The position numbers were made by a program, and so were the translations under genes. DNA of 64,000 bases, taken from the NCBI RefSeq assembly GCF_002440555.1, contig NZ_DJUR01000035.1:45173-109172 (forward strand), written 5' to 3'. Under the pieces are notes generated by a model. It was not told the DNA's origin, ran no database searches, and was given only the letters and a program-made list of their open reading frames with translations. Numbering within the stretch: the stretch's first letter is position 1; every line of letters starts with the position of its first letter. This document shows, piece by piece, positions 1 to 9,256 of the stretch. The stretch comes from Aerococcus sp. UBA6277 (GTDB lineage: Bacteria; Bacillota; Bacilli; Lactobacillales; Aerococcaceae).

Positions 1-48
1 GGACAGTTCTGACTATGGGAACCTGAAATCACGACTTTCTTAGCATGC

Positions 49-77
49 AAAAGGGGCTGTGTGACAGTCCCTTTTAG
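49..77 (+). terminator. Rho-independent terminator of an upstream gene
   Basis: A 9-bp stem (AAGGGGCTG with CAGTCCCTT, one G-U pair) encloses the loop TGTGA and is followed by a short T run. A-rich sequence precedes it, so it could act in both directions. It ends whatever gene lies left of the window. Confidence 0.6.
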
Positions 78-114
78 TTTATCCGGGTTTTAAATCAGAG
101 AGGATGTATCAATA

Positions 115-870
115 ATGATCTGGGTTTTAAATACAATTGCTTATGGTGACTTGCTGGCACAAGATGATTTTGGGCAATTAGACATGATTGATTTTGTTAA
201 AGGGTTAGGTTTTGACTATATTGAATTGAGAAGTGAGTACTTTGACGGTTCAGACCAAGAATTGGCCGACTTAAAGGCTACAAACAAAGAAGCGGGCTTA
301 ACTGTTTTCCTTTCTGTGCCAGCATCTTTATTTGAAGAGGGGCTATTAAATCCTGAATTAGAAAATTACTTTGAATTAGCCCAAGCGGTGGGCGCTGCAC
401 AATTGAAGGTCAACTTAGGTGCCTACAACCCAGAAACAGTGGCTGAAGATATGACCCTAGTCAACAACTTAATTGAACGTTTCGGTATTTCCCTAGCCTT
501 GGAAAATGATAACACGCAGGCAACAGGTGCTAGCGACTACTTTAAAGCCTTTTTACAAGATAATGGCAACGACAAAGTGGGAATGTGCTTCGATGTGGGC
601 AATTTCTTATATTTCAATGAAGATCCAGTAACAGCGGTGAAAAATGTTTTACCACTGGTCCATTATGTCCACCTAAAACAAGTTGAACAAGCGACAAATA
701 CTAGTCTAGCAGGCTTATCAGTCGGGGATGTGGACATTGTTGCTGTCTTAAAGGAGGTAGACCAAGCCATTCCGGTTGCGGTTGAGTGTCAATATAAAGC
801 TTCTGATATTACGGAAGTTGAAGGACAAATCAAAAATGATATCGAAAATATCCTATCTGGCTTAAATTAG
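115..870 (+). CDS. Sugar phosphate isomerase/epimerase-like TIM-barrel protein
   Basis: The product is 251 residues, the usual length for the xylose-isomerase-like TIM-barrel (AP endonuclease family 2) superfamily. Repeated strand-helix units fit this fold: an early GFDYIELR segment, a central ALENDN, then MCFDVGNF, and HYVHLKQ before VECQY. The acidic and histidine residues at these strand ends are the expected metal ligands (E in LALEN, D in FDVGN, H in VHLK, E in VECQ). Members isomerise or epimerise sugars or inositols in the cytoplasm; the substrate here cannot be read from sequence. A GAGAGG ribosome binding site lies upstream. It stands alone between a terminator and tgt. Confidence 0.75.
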   Translation: MIWVLNTIAYGDLLAQDDFGQLDMIDFVKGLGFDYIELRSEYFDGSDQELADLKATNKEAGLTVFLSVPASLFEEGLLNPELENYFELAQAVGAAQLKVNLGAYNPETVAEDMTLVNNLIERFGISLALENDNTQATGASDYFKAFLQDNGNDKVGMCFDVGNFLYFNEDPVTAVKNVLPLVHYVHLKQVEQATNTSLAGLSVGDVDIVAVLKEVDQAIPVAVECQYKASDITEVEGQIKNDIENILSGLN

Positions 871-968
871 AAAACAGCTAGAAATGCCTATGGACTAGCT
901 TGTGGACCTTGCTTGCAAGGCAGATGCATGTTAACATTGTTTGGTTGTCAATATGTTGGACTAGGTAG

Positions 969-2183
<1,215 letters not shown>

Positions 2184-2353
2184 GTCAAAATCTTTCTTTT
2201 TGAAAAAGGGCTAGGTGGGTCTTGCTAAAACTTTTGCCGCATAAGGCTAAACTTATGTAAATAGCGGGTACTTTATGGTACGATTATGCTAATGATGAAA
2301 AAAATTAAGCGTTCATATGTGAACAAATAATCAAACAGGAGGTTATTCTTATT

Positions 2354-2731
2354 ATGGGAACAATATTATATATCGTTGTTTTAGTGGCTTTAATGTACTT
2401 CATGTTAATTAGACCACAACAAAAACGTCAAAAAGAAACACAAGACATGATGGCTGCAATGGCAGTTGGTGATTCAGCAGTTACAATCGGTGGTTTACAC
2501 GGTGTCATTGCTGAAATCGATGAAACTAAAAATACGATCACTTTAGACTGTGAAGGTGTCTACTTAGTATTTGACCGTCGTGCAATTGCGCGTACGCAAA
2601 AAGCTGACCCAATGAATACTGAAATGGCTAACGATATCATGAGCGATGCTGCTGAAGAAGAAGCACGCGAAAATGAAGTTATCATTGAAGATGTAGAAGC
2701 AGGCGACCAACAAGAGGACGATCAAATCTAG
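2354..2731 (+). CDS. yajC: Preprotein translocase subunit YajC
   Basis: This 125-residue protein begins with one membrane segment (about residues 2-18, ending MLIRPQQKRQKE), the signature of YajC. A small cytoplasmic beta domain follows (VGDSAVTIGGLHGVIAEID), then an acidic tail rich in E and D. YajC associates with SecDF-YidC at the inner face of the membrane. A strong AGGAGG lies just upstream of ATG 2354. The acidic C-terminal extension makes it somewhat longer than the roughly 85-110 residues usual in Firmicutes. Confidence 0.93.
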   Translation: MGTILYIVVLVALMYFMLIRPQQKRQKETQDMMAAMAVGDSAVTIGGLHGVIAEIDETKNTITLDCEGVYLVFDRRAIARTQKADPMNTEMANDIMSDAAEEEARENEVIIEDVEAGDQQEDDQI

Positions 2732-2784
2732 TCAAAGCAACTGCTTGATTCAGAATGATTGAACCTTTCGTTACGGAGGCCATT

Positions 2785-3066
2785 ATGAAAGTTTCGAACT
2801 TTGAATTCCTCTGTCTTCGGCCATGGTTTCACTCAAAATCTCAAAGTATAAAAAAACAAGGGTATAATGGGATAGAATGGCAAGACATTGAAGAATATTT
2901 TAAAGAATTTGCTTGGAAACGTCAGGCACCAAAGAAATTTAGTGCCCGTATTCGGGAAATCAAGAAATTGCATGCAAATGACTATTTAGATTATGCAAAA
3001 CTACAAGCGACCGTATATGACGTTCATCCGCTAGATGAAATGAATATCGATGACTTGTTAAAATAG
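2785..3066 (+). CDS. ComN-like post-transcriptional regulator
   Basis: The 93-residue product resembles the small post-transcriptional regulator family typified by B. subtilis ComN (YrzD), whose gene also lies close to yajC and secDF. The conserved-looking core is the W-rich RPWFHSKS start and the GYNGIEWQDIEEYF segment. A longer reading from 2755 is possible, but GGAGG at about 2775-2779 points to ATG 2785. In Bacillus, ComN acts on comE mRNA localisation and stability; whether it does so here is inference. It probably shares the tgt-yajC transcript and is followed by a terminator. Confidence 0.75.
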   Translation: MKVSNFEFLCLRPWFHSKSQSIKKQGYNGIEWQDIEEYFKEFAWKRQAPKKFSARIREIKKLHANDYLDYAKLQATVYDVHPLDEMNIDDLLK

Positions 3067-3089
3067 CATAATTTCAGAAATAAAAATGG

Positions 3090-3121
3090 AGAAGGGTGTG
3101 ACTATGTGTCATGCTCTTTTT
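3090..3121 (+). terminator. Rho-independent terminator after comN-like gene
   Basis: AAGGGTGTGAC (3092-3102) pairs with GTCATGCTCTT (3108-3118) through 11 bp with three wobbles around the loop TATGT, followed by T residues. It closes the tgt-yajC-comN unit. Confidence 0.7.
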
Positions 3122-3230
3122 GATTATATGAGTGACTAGTGAATAGAGATTATGAATAAGTCAATCATAATGATTAATTTATAATAGTGAACCTTCGGCT
3201 TTCGTTTTTCTAACATTGCCTTAGATGCAG

Positions 3231-3263
3231 TGAGACCGGAATTAGCCAAGGTCTAATTTTTTG
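3231..3263 (+). terminator. Second hairpin with T run (possible terminator)
   Basis: AATTAG (3240-3245) and CTAATT (3253-3258) form a stem running into six T residues; AGACC (3233-3237) with GGTCT (3250-3254) is a competing pairing. It lies in the 350-bp gap 3067-3416. The rest of that gap is AT-rich promoter and operator sequence with no gene seen. Confidence 0.35.
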
Positions 3264-3314
3264 TACTTCTGGACGTTAAAGAAACTTAAAGTATTTCAAT
3301 TTAAAACATTTTTT

Positions 3315-3376
3315 TTAGGTATATCTATAAAAATAAAGTAGGTAATTTCCAAAAACACCTAAAAATAAGGTATAAT
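3315..3376 (+). promoter_or_regulatory. Promoter and possible operator of the metalloregulator
   Basis: TATAAT at 3371-3376 is a perfect -10 box; no good -35 is visible. Half sites AGGT (3317-3320), AGGT (3340-3343), ACCT (3357-3360) and AGGT (3368-3371) make inverted pairs, including ACCT-7 nt-AGGT that abuts the -10. TTAGGT/ACCTAA half sites are known for DtxR/IdeR-type repressors, so self-regulation is plausible but inferred. Confidence 0.45.
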
Positions 3377-3416
3377 AGTACTAATGAGCGTAAGCATTGA
3401 AGAAAGGTGATTAACC

Positions 3417-4064
3417 ATGTCTAAAAGTAGAGAAGATTATATGAAAGTCATTTTTGAGTTTGGTGGCAAGATGGACCGTGTAGGCAACAAAGCCATTAGT
3501 GAAGCCCTAAATATTTCCGCAGCCTCTGTAACTGAAATGATTTCTAAATTACAAGAAGAGGGTTGGGTCACTTACATTCCTTACCAAGGTGTCCAATTAA
3601 CTGAAGAAGGCATTAAAATGGGTGCTGCTTTAGTACGTCGTCACCGTTTATGGGAAATGTTCTTATATGAAAAATTAGGTTACAACTGGGATCAAGTTCA
3701 TGCGGAAGCTGAACAGTTAGAGCATACTGGGACAGAGTTCTTTATTGACCAATTAGATGAATTCTTAGGTAAACCTGTATACTGTCCGCACGGTGGGGCT
3801 ATTCCTGATAAAGATGGTGTGATGGCTAAAGAGGCTACGGTACCTTTAGCTGATTTAGCGGTTGGTGATAAGTTTAAAATCCAACGTGTAACAGATGATA
3901 AAGATTTATTAAACTACCTAGATAAGTTAGATATTAAACTAGATAAAAAATATACGATCGATGAAATTGAAGCTTTTGACAAATCTTTTACGATTTCACG
4001 TAAAGGGGAATCAATTGTATTGAATCCCAAGGCGACTGTGAATATTTTTGTCGACGAAGACTAA
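3417..4064 (+). CDS. DtxR/MntR-family metal-dependent transcriptional regulator
   Basis: The 215-residue protein has the three-domain layout of DtxR-family regulators. An N-terminal winged helix (KAISEALNISAASVTEMISKL, about residues 22-43) binds DNA. A dimerisation and metal domain follows (RRHRLWEMFL, then ...VHAEAEQLEH and CPHGG with the expected E, H and C ligands). A C-terminal FeoA-like SH3 domain starts near VPLADLAVGDKF. The length matches Lactobacillales manganese or iron repressors of the ScaR/SloR/MtsR type. The co-repressor metal cannot be told from sequence. No transporter gene is adjacent. GAAAGGTGA serves as ribosome binding site. Confidence 0.88.
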   Translation: MSKSREDYMKVIFEFGGKMDRVGNKAISEALNISAASVTEMISKLQEEGWVTYIPYQGVQLTEEGIKMGAALVRRHRLWEMFLYEKLGYNWDQVHAEAEQLEHTGTEFFIDQLDEFLGKPVYCPHGGAIPDKDGVMAKEATVPLADLAVGDKFKIQRVTDDKDLLNYLDKLDIKLDKKYTIDEIEAFDKSFTISRKGESIVLNPKATVNIFVDED

Positions 4065-4103
4065 TCATCACAAGTAACCCAGTGTTTAAAGGGGGTAAGT
4101 GTC

Positions 4104-5378
4104 ATGCGCACGATAGGGATATTATCATTTGATGATCCAAAAATTGATGGGTCTAGGAAAATATTACATGTCGATATGGATGCTTTCTTCGCCTCTGTTG
4201 AACAAAGAGATAATCCGGCTTATCGGGGTAAGCCGGTGATTATTGCCCGCCATCCAAAAGAGAATTCGGGTAAGGGTGTTGTATCAACGGCTTCTTATGA
4301 AGCGCGTAAGTATGGGATCCACTCAGCCATGTCTGCGGCTGAGGCTTACCGCTTATGTCCGCAAGGGATTTTTGTGTCGGGCAACTATGCCTTATACCGA
4401 GAAGTATCAGAACAAGTACGGGATATTTTCAAGCGGTATACAGATATTATTGAACCCCTTTCCATTGATGAAGCCTTTTTAGATGTCACTGACAATAAGA
4501 AGGGGATTCCTTACGCCATGGACGTGGCCAAGGAAATTCAAGAAACTATTTATAAGGAATTGAATTTAACTTGTTCGATTGGGGTGTCTTATAATAAGTT
4601 TATTGCCAAATTAGCGTCTGACTATCAAAAACCTTCCGGTATGACGGTCATTACACCTAAACGAGCGATTCCCTTTTTAGAGCAATTGCCCATTGAAGAT
4701 TTCTATGGGGTCGGGACACGATCGGCTGAAAAGATGCATGAACTGGCTATTTATACAGGTGCAGACTTGAAGAAATTATCACAAGATGAATGCATTCAGT
4801 ACTTCGGTAAAGCTGGTTTGGCCTTGTATGAAAGGGTCCGTGGTGTTGATGACCGGCCGGTTAAAGTCACTCGGATCCGTAAATCGATTGGAAAGGAGCG
4901 GACCTTTTATCCTTTCCTTTACCATGAGAATGATGTGGAAGAAACCTTGCGTAAGCTAGCCAATTCTGTGTCTGATGCCTTGCGTGAAAAGGGCATGCAC
5001 GGAAAAGTTGTGACTTTGAAGTTTCGTAATGCGGATTTTGAGACGGTTACACGGCAGACGTCGCTTGTGGACGCCATTTCAGATAGCCAGGATATTTATT
5101 TCTACGCCTTGGACCTGTGGCAAACATACGGGGATGTCAGTCAAGGAATCCGGTTGCTTGGGATTACGGTGAGTGATTTGTCGCAGTTAGCTTTTGAAAA
5201 TATTCGCTTGAATTTATATACCAATGAAGCGAATGAAGCGGGAACGCTAACCTACAAATCCAGCACTTTATTATCAGAGAATGAAGATATAAATGAAAAT
5301 AAAAATATAAAAGAAGATTCAGCAATTCAACCTGCCCCAGATCAGACGTCATCTAAAGAAGAGAAGGATGACGACTAG
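4104..5378 (+). CDS. dinB: DNA polymerase IV (Y family)
   Basis: Translesion polymerase with the family motifs HVDMDAFFASVEQ (D24) and SIDEAFLDV (S120, D122, E123), which supply the catalytic carboxylates. The GVSYNKFIAKLASDYQKP segment and the little-finger domain follow. At 424 residues it is slightly longer than usual because of a polar, E/K/N-rich tail after about residue 385 that reads as disordered. GGGGG lies 8-10 nt before ATG 4104. It follows the metalloregulator by 39 bp and precedes ytoI by 39 bp, so the three may be cotranscribed. Confidence 0.94.
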   Translation: MRTIGILSFDDPKIDGSRKILHVDMDAFFASVEQRDNPAYRGKPVIIARHPKENSGKGVVSTASYEARKYGIHSAMSAAEAYRLCPQGIFVSGNYALYREVSEQVRDIFKRYTDIIEPLSIDEAFLDVTDNKKGIPYAMDVAKEIQETIYKELNLTCSIGVSYNKFIAKLASDYQKPSGMTVITPKRAIPFLEQLPIEDFYGVGTRSAEKMHELAIYTGADLKKLSQDECIQYFGKAGLALYERVRGVDDRPVKVTRIRKSIGKERTFYPFLYHENDVEETLRKLANSVSDALREKGMHGKVVTLKFRNADFETVTRQTSLVDAISDSQDIYFYALDLWQTYGDVSQGIRLLGITVSDLSQLAFENIRLNLYTNEANEAGTLTYKSSTLLSENEDINENKNIKEDSAIQPAPDQTSSKEEKDDD

Positions 5379-5417
5379 AACCGAATGGGTCAGATTTTAA
5401 ACGGAGGAGCAATGCCA

Positions 5418-6737
5418 ATGGCAACTAAACACGAACAAATCATTCAATATATTCAAAACCTCCCCATTGATGCCAAAATCTCGGTTCGGTCTATCGCACG
5501 CAATTTGAAGGTGTCAGAGGGGACAGCTTATCGGGCGATTAAATCGGCTGAGAATTTGCATTTAGTGGCGACCAAAGAGCGGGTGGGAACCGTCCGAATT
5601 GAAGAAAACGAAAACCGTCGCATGCACCATTTAACCATCGAAGAAATTATCCAGGTAACGGATTGTCAGGTCTTGGGTGGGGCTTCAGGTCTGAGCCGTC
5701 AGGTCCGTAAATTTATTATCGGCGCCATGGAAGCGGACGGGATGCGTCGTTATATCGAACCAGATTCCTTGATTATCGTTGGTAACCGTGATGAAATTCA
5801 ACGGATTGCCTTGGAGAATGACGTCGCTGTCTTAATATCAGGTGGCTTTAAACCCTCAGATGACATTGTGGACTTGGCTAATAAGCGGGAAGTACCACTT
5901 TTAAGTGTCAACTTCGATACCTATGCAACGGCTACTTTAATCAATAAAGCGATGATAGAACGGTCTATGCAGAAGGATATTTTACTTGTTGAAGATATCT
6001 ACATTCCGCTTGAGCAAACACAATTTTTATACACGGATGATACGATTACAGCCTACCGACAATTGTCAGAAAACTCGGGGCATACCCGTTTTCCAATTTG
6101 TGAAAGAGATGGTAAGTTAGCCGGGATCTTAACAGCTAAGGATATCTTAGATTTCGCACCGGATACCCGTTTAGCTAAAGCCATGACACCAACACCGATT
6201 TCGGCTAAGAAGCCAATGAGTGTTGCTTCGATTACACATATGATGATTTGGGATGGGTTAGAAATACTGCCGGTTGTGGATGAAGAGGATTATTTACAAG
6301 GTATCCTATCTAGACAAGATGTCTTACGAACATTACAGTATACGCAACAGACAGAAAAGAGCGAAAACCGGATTGAGATGCTATTAGCTGATAAGTTGAA
6401 ATTTGTTGCACAAAATGAGGATATGACAAAAGCTCGCTACCGATTTCTAAGTGATGTTTCATTAACGAATGATTTCGGTGCCTTATCTAATGCCTTACAA
6501 CATAGTATTATCCAACTATCGGTAAAACAATTTGTCAAGAAGATGCAAGATAAATCAATCGTTGTCGATAAGGTAAGTGCATATTATTTAAAATTAGTAC
6601 CCTTACAATCTACCATCGATATCGTCTTAGAATTCTTAGATGTTTCTAGACGGTCTATGGAGATTGATATTACGGTTTACCACGGCAAACAAGTGATGAC
6701 AAAAGCATTGGCAAGTGTGAAAACACTGACCAATTAA
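5418..6737 (+). CDS. ytoI: YtoI-family DRTGG/CBS-domain regulatory protein
   Basis: Numbered from MATKHEQI (ATG 5418), the 439-residue product matches YtoI in order and length. An N-terminal helix-turn-helix (ISVRSIARNLKVSEGTAYRAIK) is followed by a DRTGG domain (about 80-185), two CBS motifs (about 190-320) and a C-terminal hotdog domain (about 330-439). CBS and DRTGG modules usually sense adenine nucleotides; the target is unknown. GGAGG at 5403-5407 fits either ATG 5412 or ATG 5418, and 5418 matches the family start. The neighbour nrnA is also its neighbour in B. subtilis, which supports both calls. Confidence 0.88.
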   Translation: MATKHEQIIQYIQNLPIDAKISVRSIARNLKVSEGTAYRAIKSAENLHLVATKERVGTVRIEENENRRMHHLTIEEIIQVTDCQVLGGASGLSRQVRKFIIGAMEADGMRRYIEPDSLIIVGNRDEIQRIALENDVAVLISGGFKPSDDIVDLANKREVPLLSVNFDTYATATLINKAMIERSMQKDILLVEDIYIPLEQTQFLYTDDTITAYRQLSENSGHTRFPICERDGKLAGILTAKDILDFAPDTRLAKAMTPTPISAKKPMSVASITHMMIWDGLEILPVVDEEDYLQGILSRQDVLRTLQYTQQTEKSENRIEMLLADKLKFVAQNEDMTKARYRFLSDVSLTNDFGALSNALQHSIIQLSVKQFVKKMQDKSIVVDKVSAYYLKLVPLQSTIDIVLEFLDVSRRSMEIDITVYHGKQVMTKALASVKTLTN

Positions 6738-6765
6738 TGACGAATCTGTCAATCAAGGGTATAAT
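6737..6765 (+). promoter_or_regulatory. Sigma-A type promoter of nrnA
   Basis: ATGACG (6737-6742) and TATAAT (6760-6765) are separated by 17 bp. The -35 overlaps the end of ytoI, so nrnA can be transcribed on its own as well as by readthrough. Confidence 0.6.
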
Positions 6766-6805
6766 GATAAAAGAGAAAATTTTTAGGACTTAGAAAGAGG
6801 TCAAT

Positions 6806-7768
6806 ATGTTAGACAAAATATTAGCGGCAATTGAGGCACATGATACTATCATTATTCATCGCCATGTTCGCCCAGATCCGGATGCATTAGGTTCGCAAAT
6901 GGGATTAAAGGCAGTTTTGGAAGAAACTTACCCACATAAAGATATTTATGCAGTGGGGCAAGATGACGATTCATTAGCGGAATTCGGGGATATGGATGAT
7001 ATTTCGGATGATACTTACAAGCATGCACTTGTTATCGTGAACGATTCAGCTAACCGACCACGGATTGATGATCAACGGTATAAAAAAGGGGCAACCCTTG
7101 TCAAAGTTGACCACCATCCGAATGACGATCCGTACGGTGATTTTATGATCGTTGAGCCAAGTATCTCATCGACCTCAGAATTATGGGCATCTATTGTTTT
7201 GCGTGATGACAATAAGTTGCAAATGAATGATGAAGCAGCTAAATGCTTCTTCTTAGGAATTGTAGGGGATACTGGTCGTTTCTTATATGACAATACAACC
7301 CGAGATACTATGCAAATTGCCGGTGAATTGTTGAACTACGACTTCCCAGCTTCTGAATTGATGCAAGAATCAAATACACAAACTATTTCTCAAGCTCGCT
7401 TGCAAGCTTATGTCCTACAAAACATGAAATTATCAGCACAAGGGACAGTAAATTCAGTTTATATTTCACAAGATTTATTGCAGTCGCTTGATTTAACAGC
7501 CAATGAAACCTACCAAATAGTTCAAATTCCAGGAACGATTGAAGGAGTTATTACTTGGGTAACCTTTATCGAACAACCAGATGGGAAAGTACGTTGCCGA
7601 ATCCGCTCTAAGGGGCCAGCAATCAACCATATTGCTGCGCAACATGATGGTGGCGGTCATGAGAAAGCCTCAGGCGCTAACGTTTATTCTTCAGAGGAGA
7701 AAGAAGAATTATTAGCTCAACTAGGTGAAGTGGCTATGAAATACCGTCGCGACCAATTTTTTGACTAA
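6806..7768 (+). CDS. nrnA: Bifunctional oligoribonuclease / pAp phosphatase (DHH family)
   Basis: The 320-residue cytoplasmic phosphoesterase degrades nano-RNA and hydrolyses pAp. The DHH motifs are all present: DPDALGS (D24-S30), VKVDHH (D102, H103, H104), GDTGRF with the metal-binding aspartate, and the DHHA1 C-terminal GGGHEKASGA that binds the substrate end. AGAGG precedes ATG 6806. It lies 68 bp after ytoI, as in Bacillus, and is followed by a strong terminator. Confidence 0.94.
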   Translation: MLDKILAAIEAHDTIIIHRHVRPDPDALGSQMGLKAVLEETYPHKDIYAVGQDDDSLAEFGDMDDISDDTYKHALVIVNDSANRPRIDDQRYKKGATLVKVDHHPNDDPYGDFMIVEPSISSTSELWASIVLRDDNKLQMNDEAAKCFFLGIVGDTGRFLYDNTTRDTMQIAGELLNYDFPASELMQESNTQTISQARLQAYVLQNMKLSAQGTVNSVYISQDLLQSLDLTANETYQIVQIPGTIEGVITWVTFIEQPDGKVRCRIRSKGPAINHIAAQHDGGGHEKASGANVYSSEEKEELLAQLGEVAMKYRRDQFFD

Positions 7769-7791
7769 TAGAAAAATAGGATATAGCTTTC

Positions 7792-7832
7792 AAGACCGCA
7801 ACCTGTATGTAAAATGCAGGTGCGGTCTTTTT
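7792..7832 (+). terminator. Strong rho-independent terminator after nrnA
   Basis: AAGACCGCAACCTG pairs with CAGGTGCGGTCTT (one bulged A) around a short A/T-rich loop, followed by five T residues. Confidence 0.9.
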
Positions 7833-7902
7833 CGTTCGGTTTTGCAAAGGAAATTGGCTATTTTAGAGATTTTATGGGGCGCAAATGCATATTTAAACGA
7901 AC

Positions 7903-7908
7903 TATAAT
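7903..7908 (+). promoter_or_regulatory. Candidate -10 box for the BMP lipoprotein gene
   Basis: TATAAT at 7903-7908 is a perfect -10 hexamer about 120 bp upstream of the gene, but no matching -35 is visible at 17 bp. Weak support. Confidence 0.3.
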
Positions 7909-8029
7909 ACAATAAAACAACAATTTCATATGGATTTAAAAATATAACTATGCTAAAGTAATGTGGTAAAGAAAATAATAATGCGAATAAACGAACATTG
8001 CCGTTTTTCGTTGGGAGGAAAATCGATTC

Positions 8030-9103
8030 ATGTCTTCAACATTTAAGACCGTTTTTATTTCAAGTGCTGCCTTACTTTTAGTGGCCTGCCAAGGGCAAAA
8101 TGCCGGTACGGATGCCAATGCTGGCACAGCGTCATCATCCAGTTCACAAGCGAGTGAATCAACAGCTACTGATGCCTTATCAATCGGTATGGTAACCAAT
8201 GAAGGGGGCGTTGATGACCGGTCGTTCAACCAATCTGCTTGGGAAGGGCTACAAACATGGCAAGCGGAAACTGGAGCCAAGGTCCAATACTATGAATCAC
8301 CTGATCAATCTGAATTGATTCCTAATTTAAATGTTGCGGTTGCAGACCAATATGATATTATCGTTGGTCTTGGGTATACAACTGCAGAAGCCTTAAGTGA
8401 AGTGGCCTCGCAAAATCCTGATCAAAATTTCGCTTTGATTGATGGGGAAGTTGACCTAGACAATGCGGTATCTATCGCCTTTAAAGACCAAGAATCTGCC
8501 TTCTTAGCTGGAGTTGCGGCTGCTTTAACTACAGAAACGAATCAAGTTGGTTTTATTGGTGGGACTAGAATTCCAGTGATTGACCGTTTTGAAACAGGTT
8601 TTAAAGCGGGTGTTGCCTATATTGACGAGAATATTGAAGTAGAAAGCCAATATACGGAGTCGTTTAGTGACGCCTCTAAAGGGCAACAAATTGCTAATGC
8701 TATGTATACGCAGGGTATTGACGTGATTTATACAGCTGCTGGCGGGTCTGGTAACGGTGTTTTCACTGAGACCCGTAACCGTCTAGAAGCTAATTCAGAA
8801 GAGCAACTATGGGTGATTGGGGTTGACCGAGATCAAACTGACGAGGGTGAGTGGACTGGTGGCAACTTTACCTTAGCGTCGACCCTTAAAGATACTGGGG
8901 CAGCTATTATTGCTTTAGCCGAGGAAACAAGAGACAATGCCTTTCCTGCAGGTGAAAATTTAGCTTATGGCTTGGAAAATGGTGGGGTTTCGCTAACCCA
9001 AGGGCAATTATCAGACGAAGATTGGGCGCAAATTGAAGAAGCTAAAGCAGCCATTATCTCCGGTGACATTCAGGTACCAGAATACACTTACTCTGAAAGT
9101 TAG
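8030..9103 (+). CDS. BMP-family (PnrA/TmpC-like) substrate-binding lipoprotein
   Basis: The 357-residue protein has a lipoprotein signal peptide with the lipobox LVAC (C20), then a Ser/Thr/Ala-rich linker to about residue 50. The family core begins at SIGMVTNEGGVDDRSFNQSAWEG. GLGYTTAEAL, VGFIGGTRIPVIDRFETGFKAG and YTAAGGSGNGVF are typical of the BMP fold, whose characterised members bind purine nucleosides for an ABC importer. The ATPase and permease genes usually found next to it are absent, so it must work with a transporter encoded elsewhere. GGGAGG precedes ATG 8030. Substrate is inferred from family only. Confidence 0.87.
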   Translation: MSSTFKTVFISSAALLLVACQGQNAGTDANAGTASSSSSQASESTATDALSIGMVTNEGGVDDRSFNQSAWEGLQTWQAETGAKVQYYESPDQSELIPNLNVAVADQYDIIVGLGYTTAEALSEVASQNPDQNFALIDGEVDLDNAVSIAFKDQESAFLAGVAAALTTETNQVGFIGGTRIPVIDRFETGFKAGVAYIDENIEVESQYTESFSDASKGQQIANAMYTQGIDVIYTAAGGSGNGVFTETRNRLEANSEEQLWVIGVDRDQTDEGEWTGGNFTLASTLKDTGAAIIALAEETRDNAFPAGENLAYGLENGGVSLTQGQLSDEDWAQIEEAKAAIISGDIQVPEYTYSES

Positions 9104-9151
9104 TTTTCTTATTAAGTCAGTTGAAAACGGGTATTTTAAAACAAGGAATAC

Positions 9152-9197
9152 AACAAAACCAGGAACCTCGATTTTCATCTTCGTTCCTGGTTTTGTT
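9152..9197. terminator. Bidirectional terminator between convergent genes
   Basis: A perfect 15-bp inverted repeat (AACAAAACCAGGAAC at 9152-9166 and its complement at 9183-9197) with a 16-nt loop. It lies between the converging lipoprotein and zwf genes and can serve both. Confidence 0.9.
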
Positions 9198-9256
9198 AAT
9201 ATGGATTAGATTTTGTGAAATCAGCCGTTTCTTCTATAAGGCAATTTTCAATAAAA

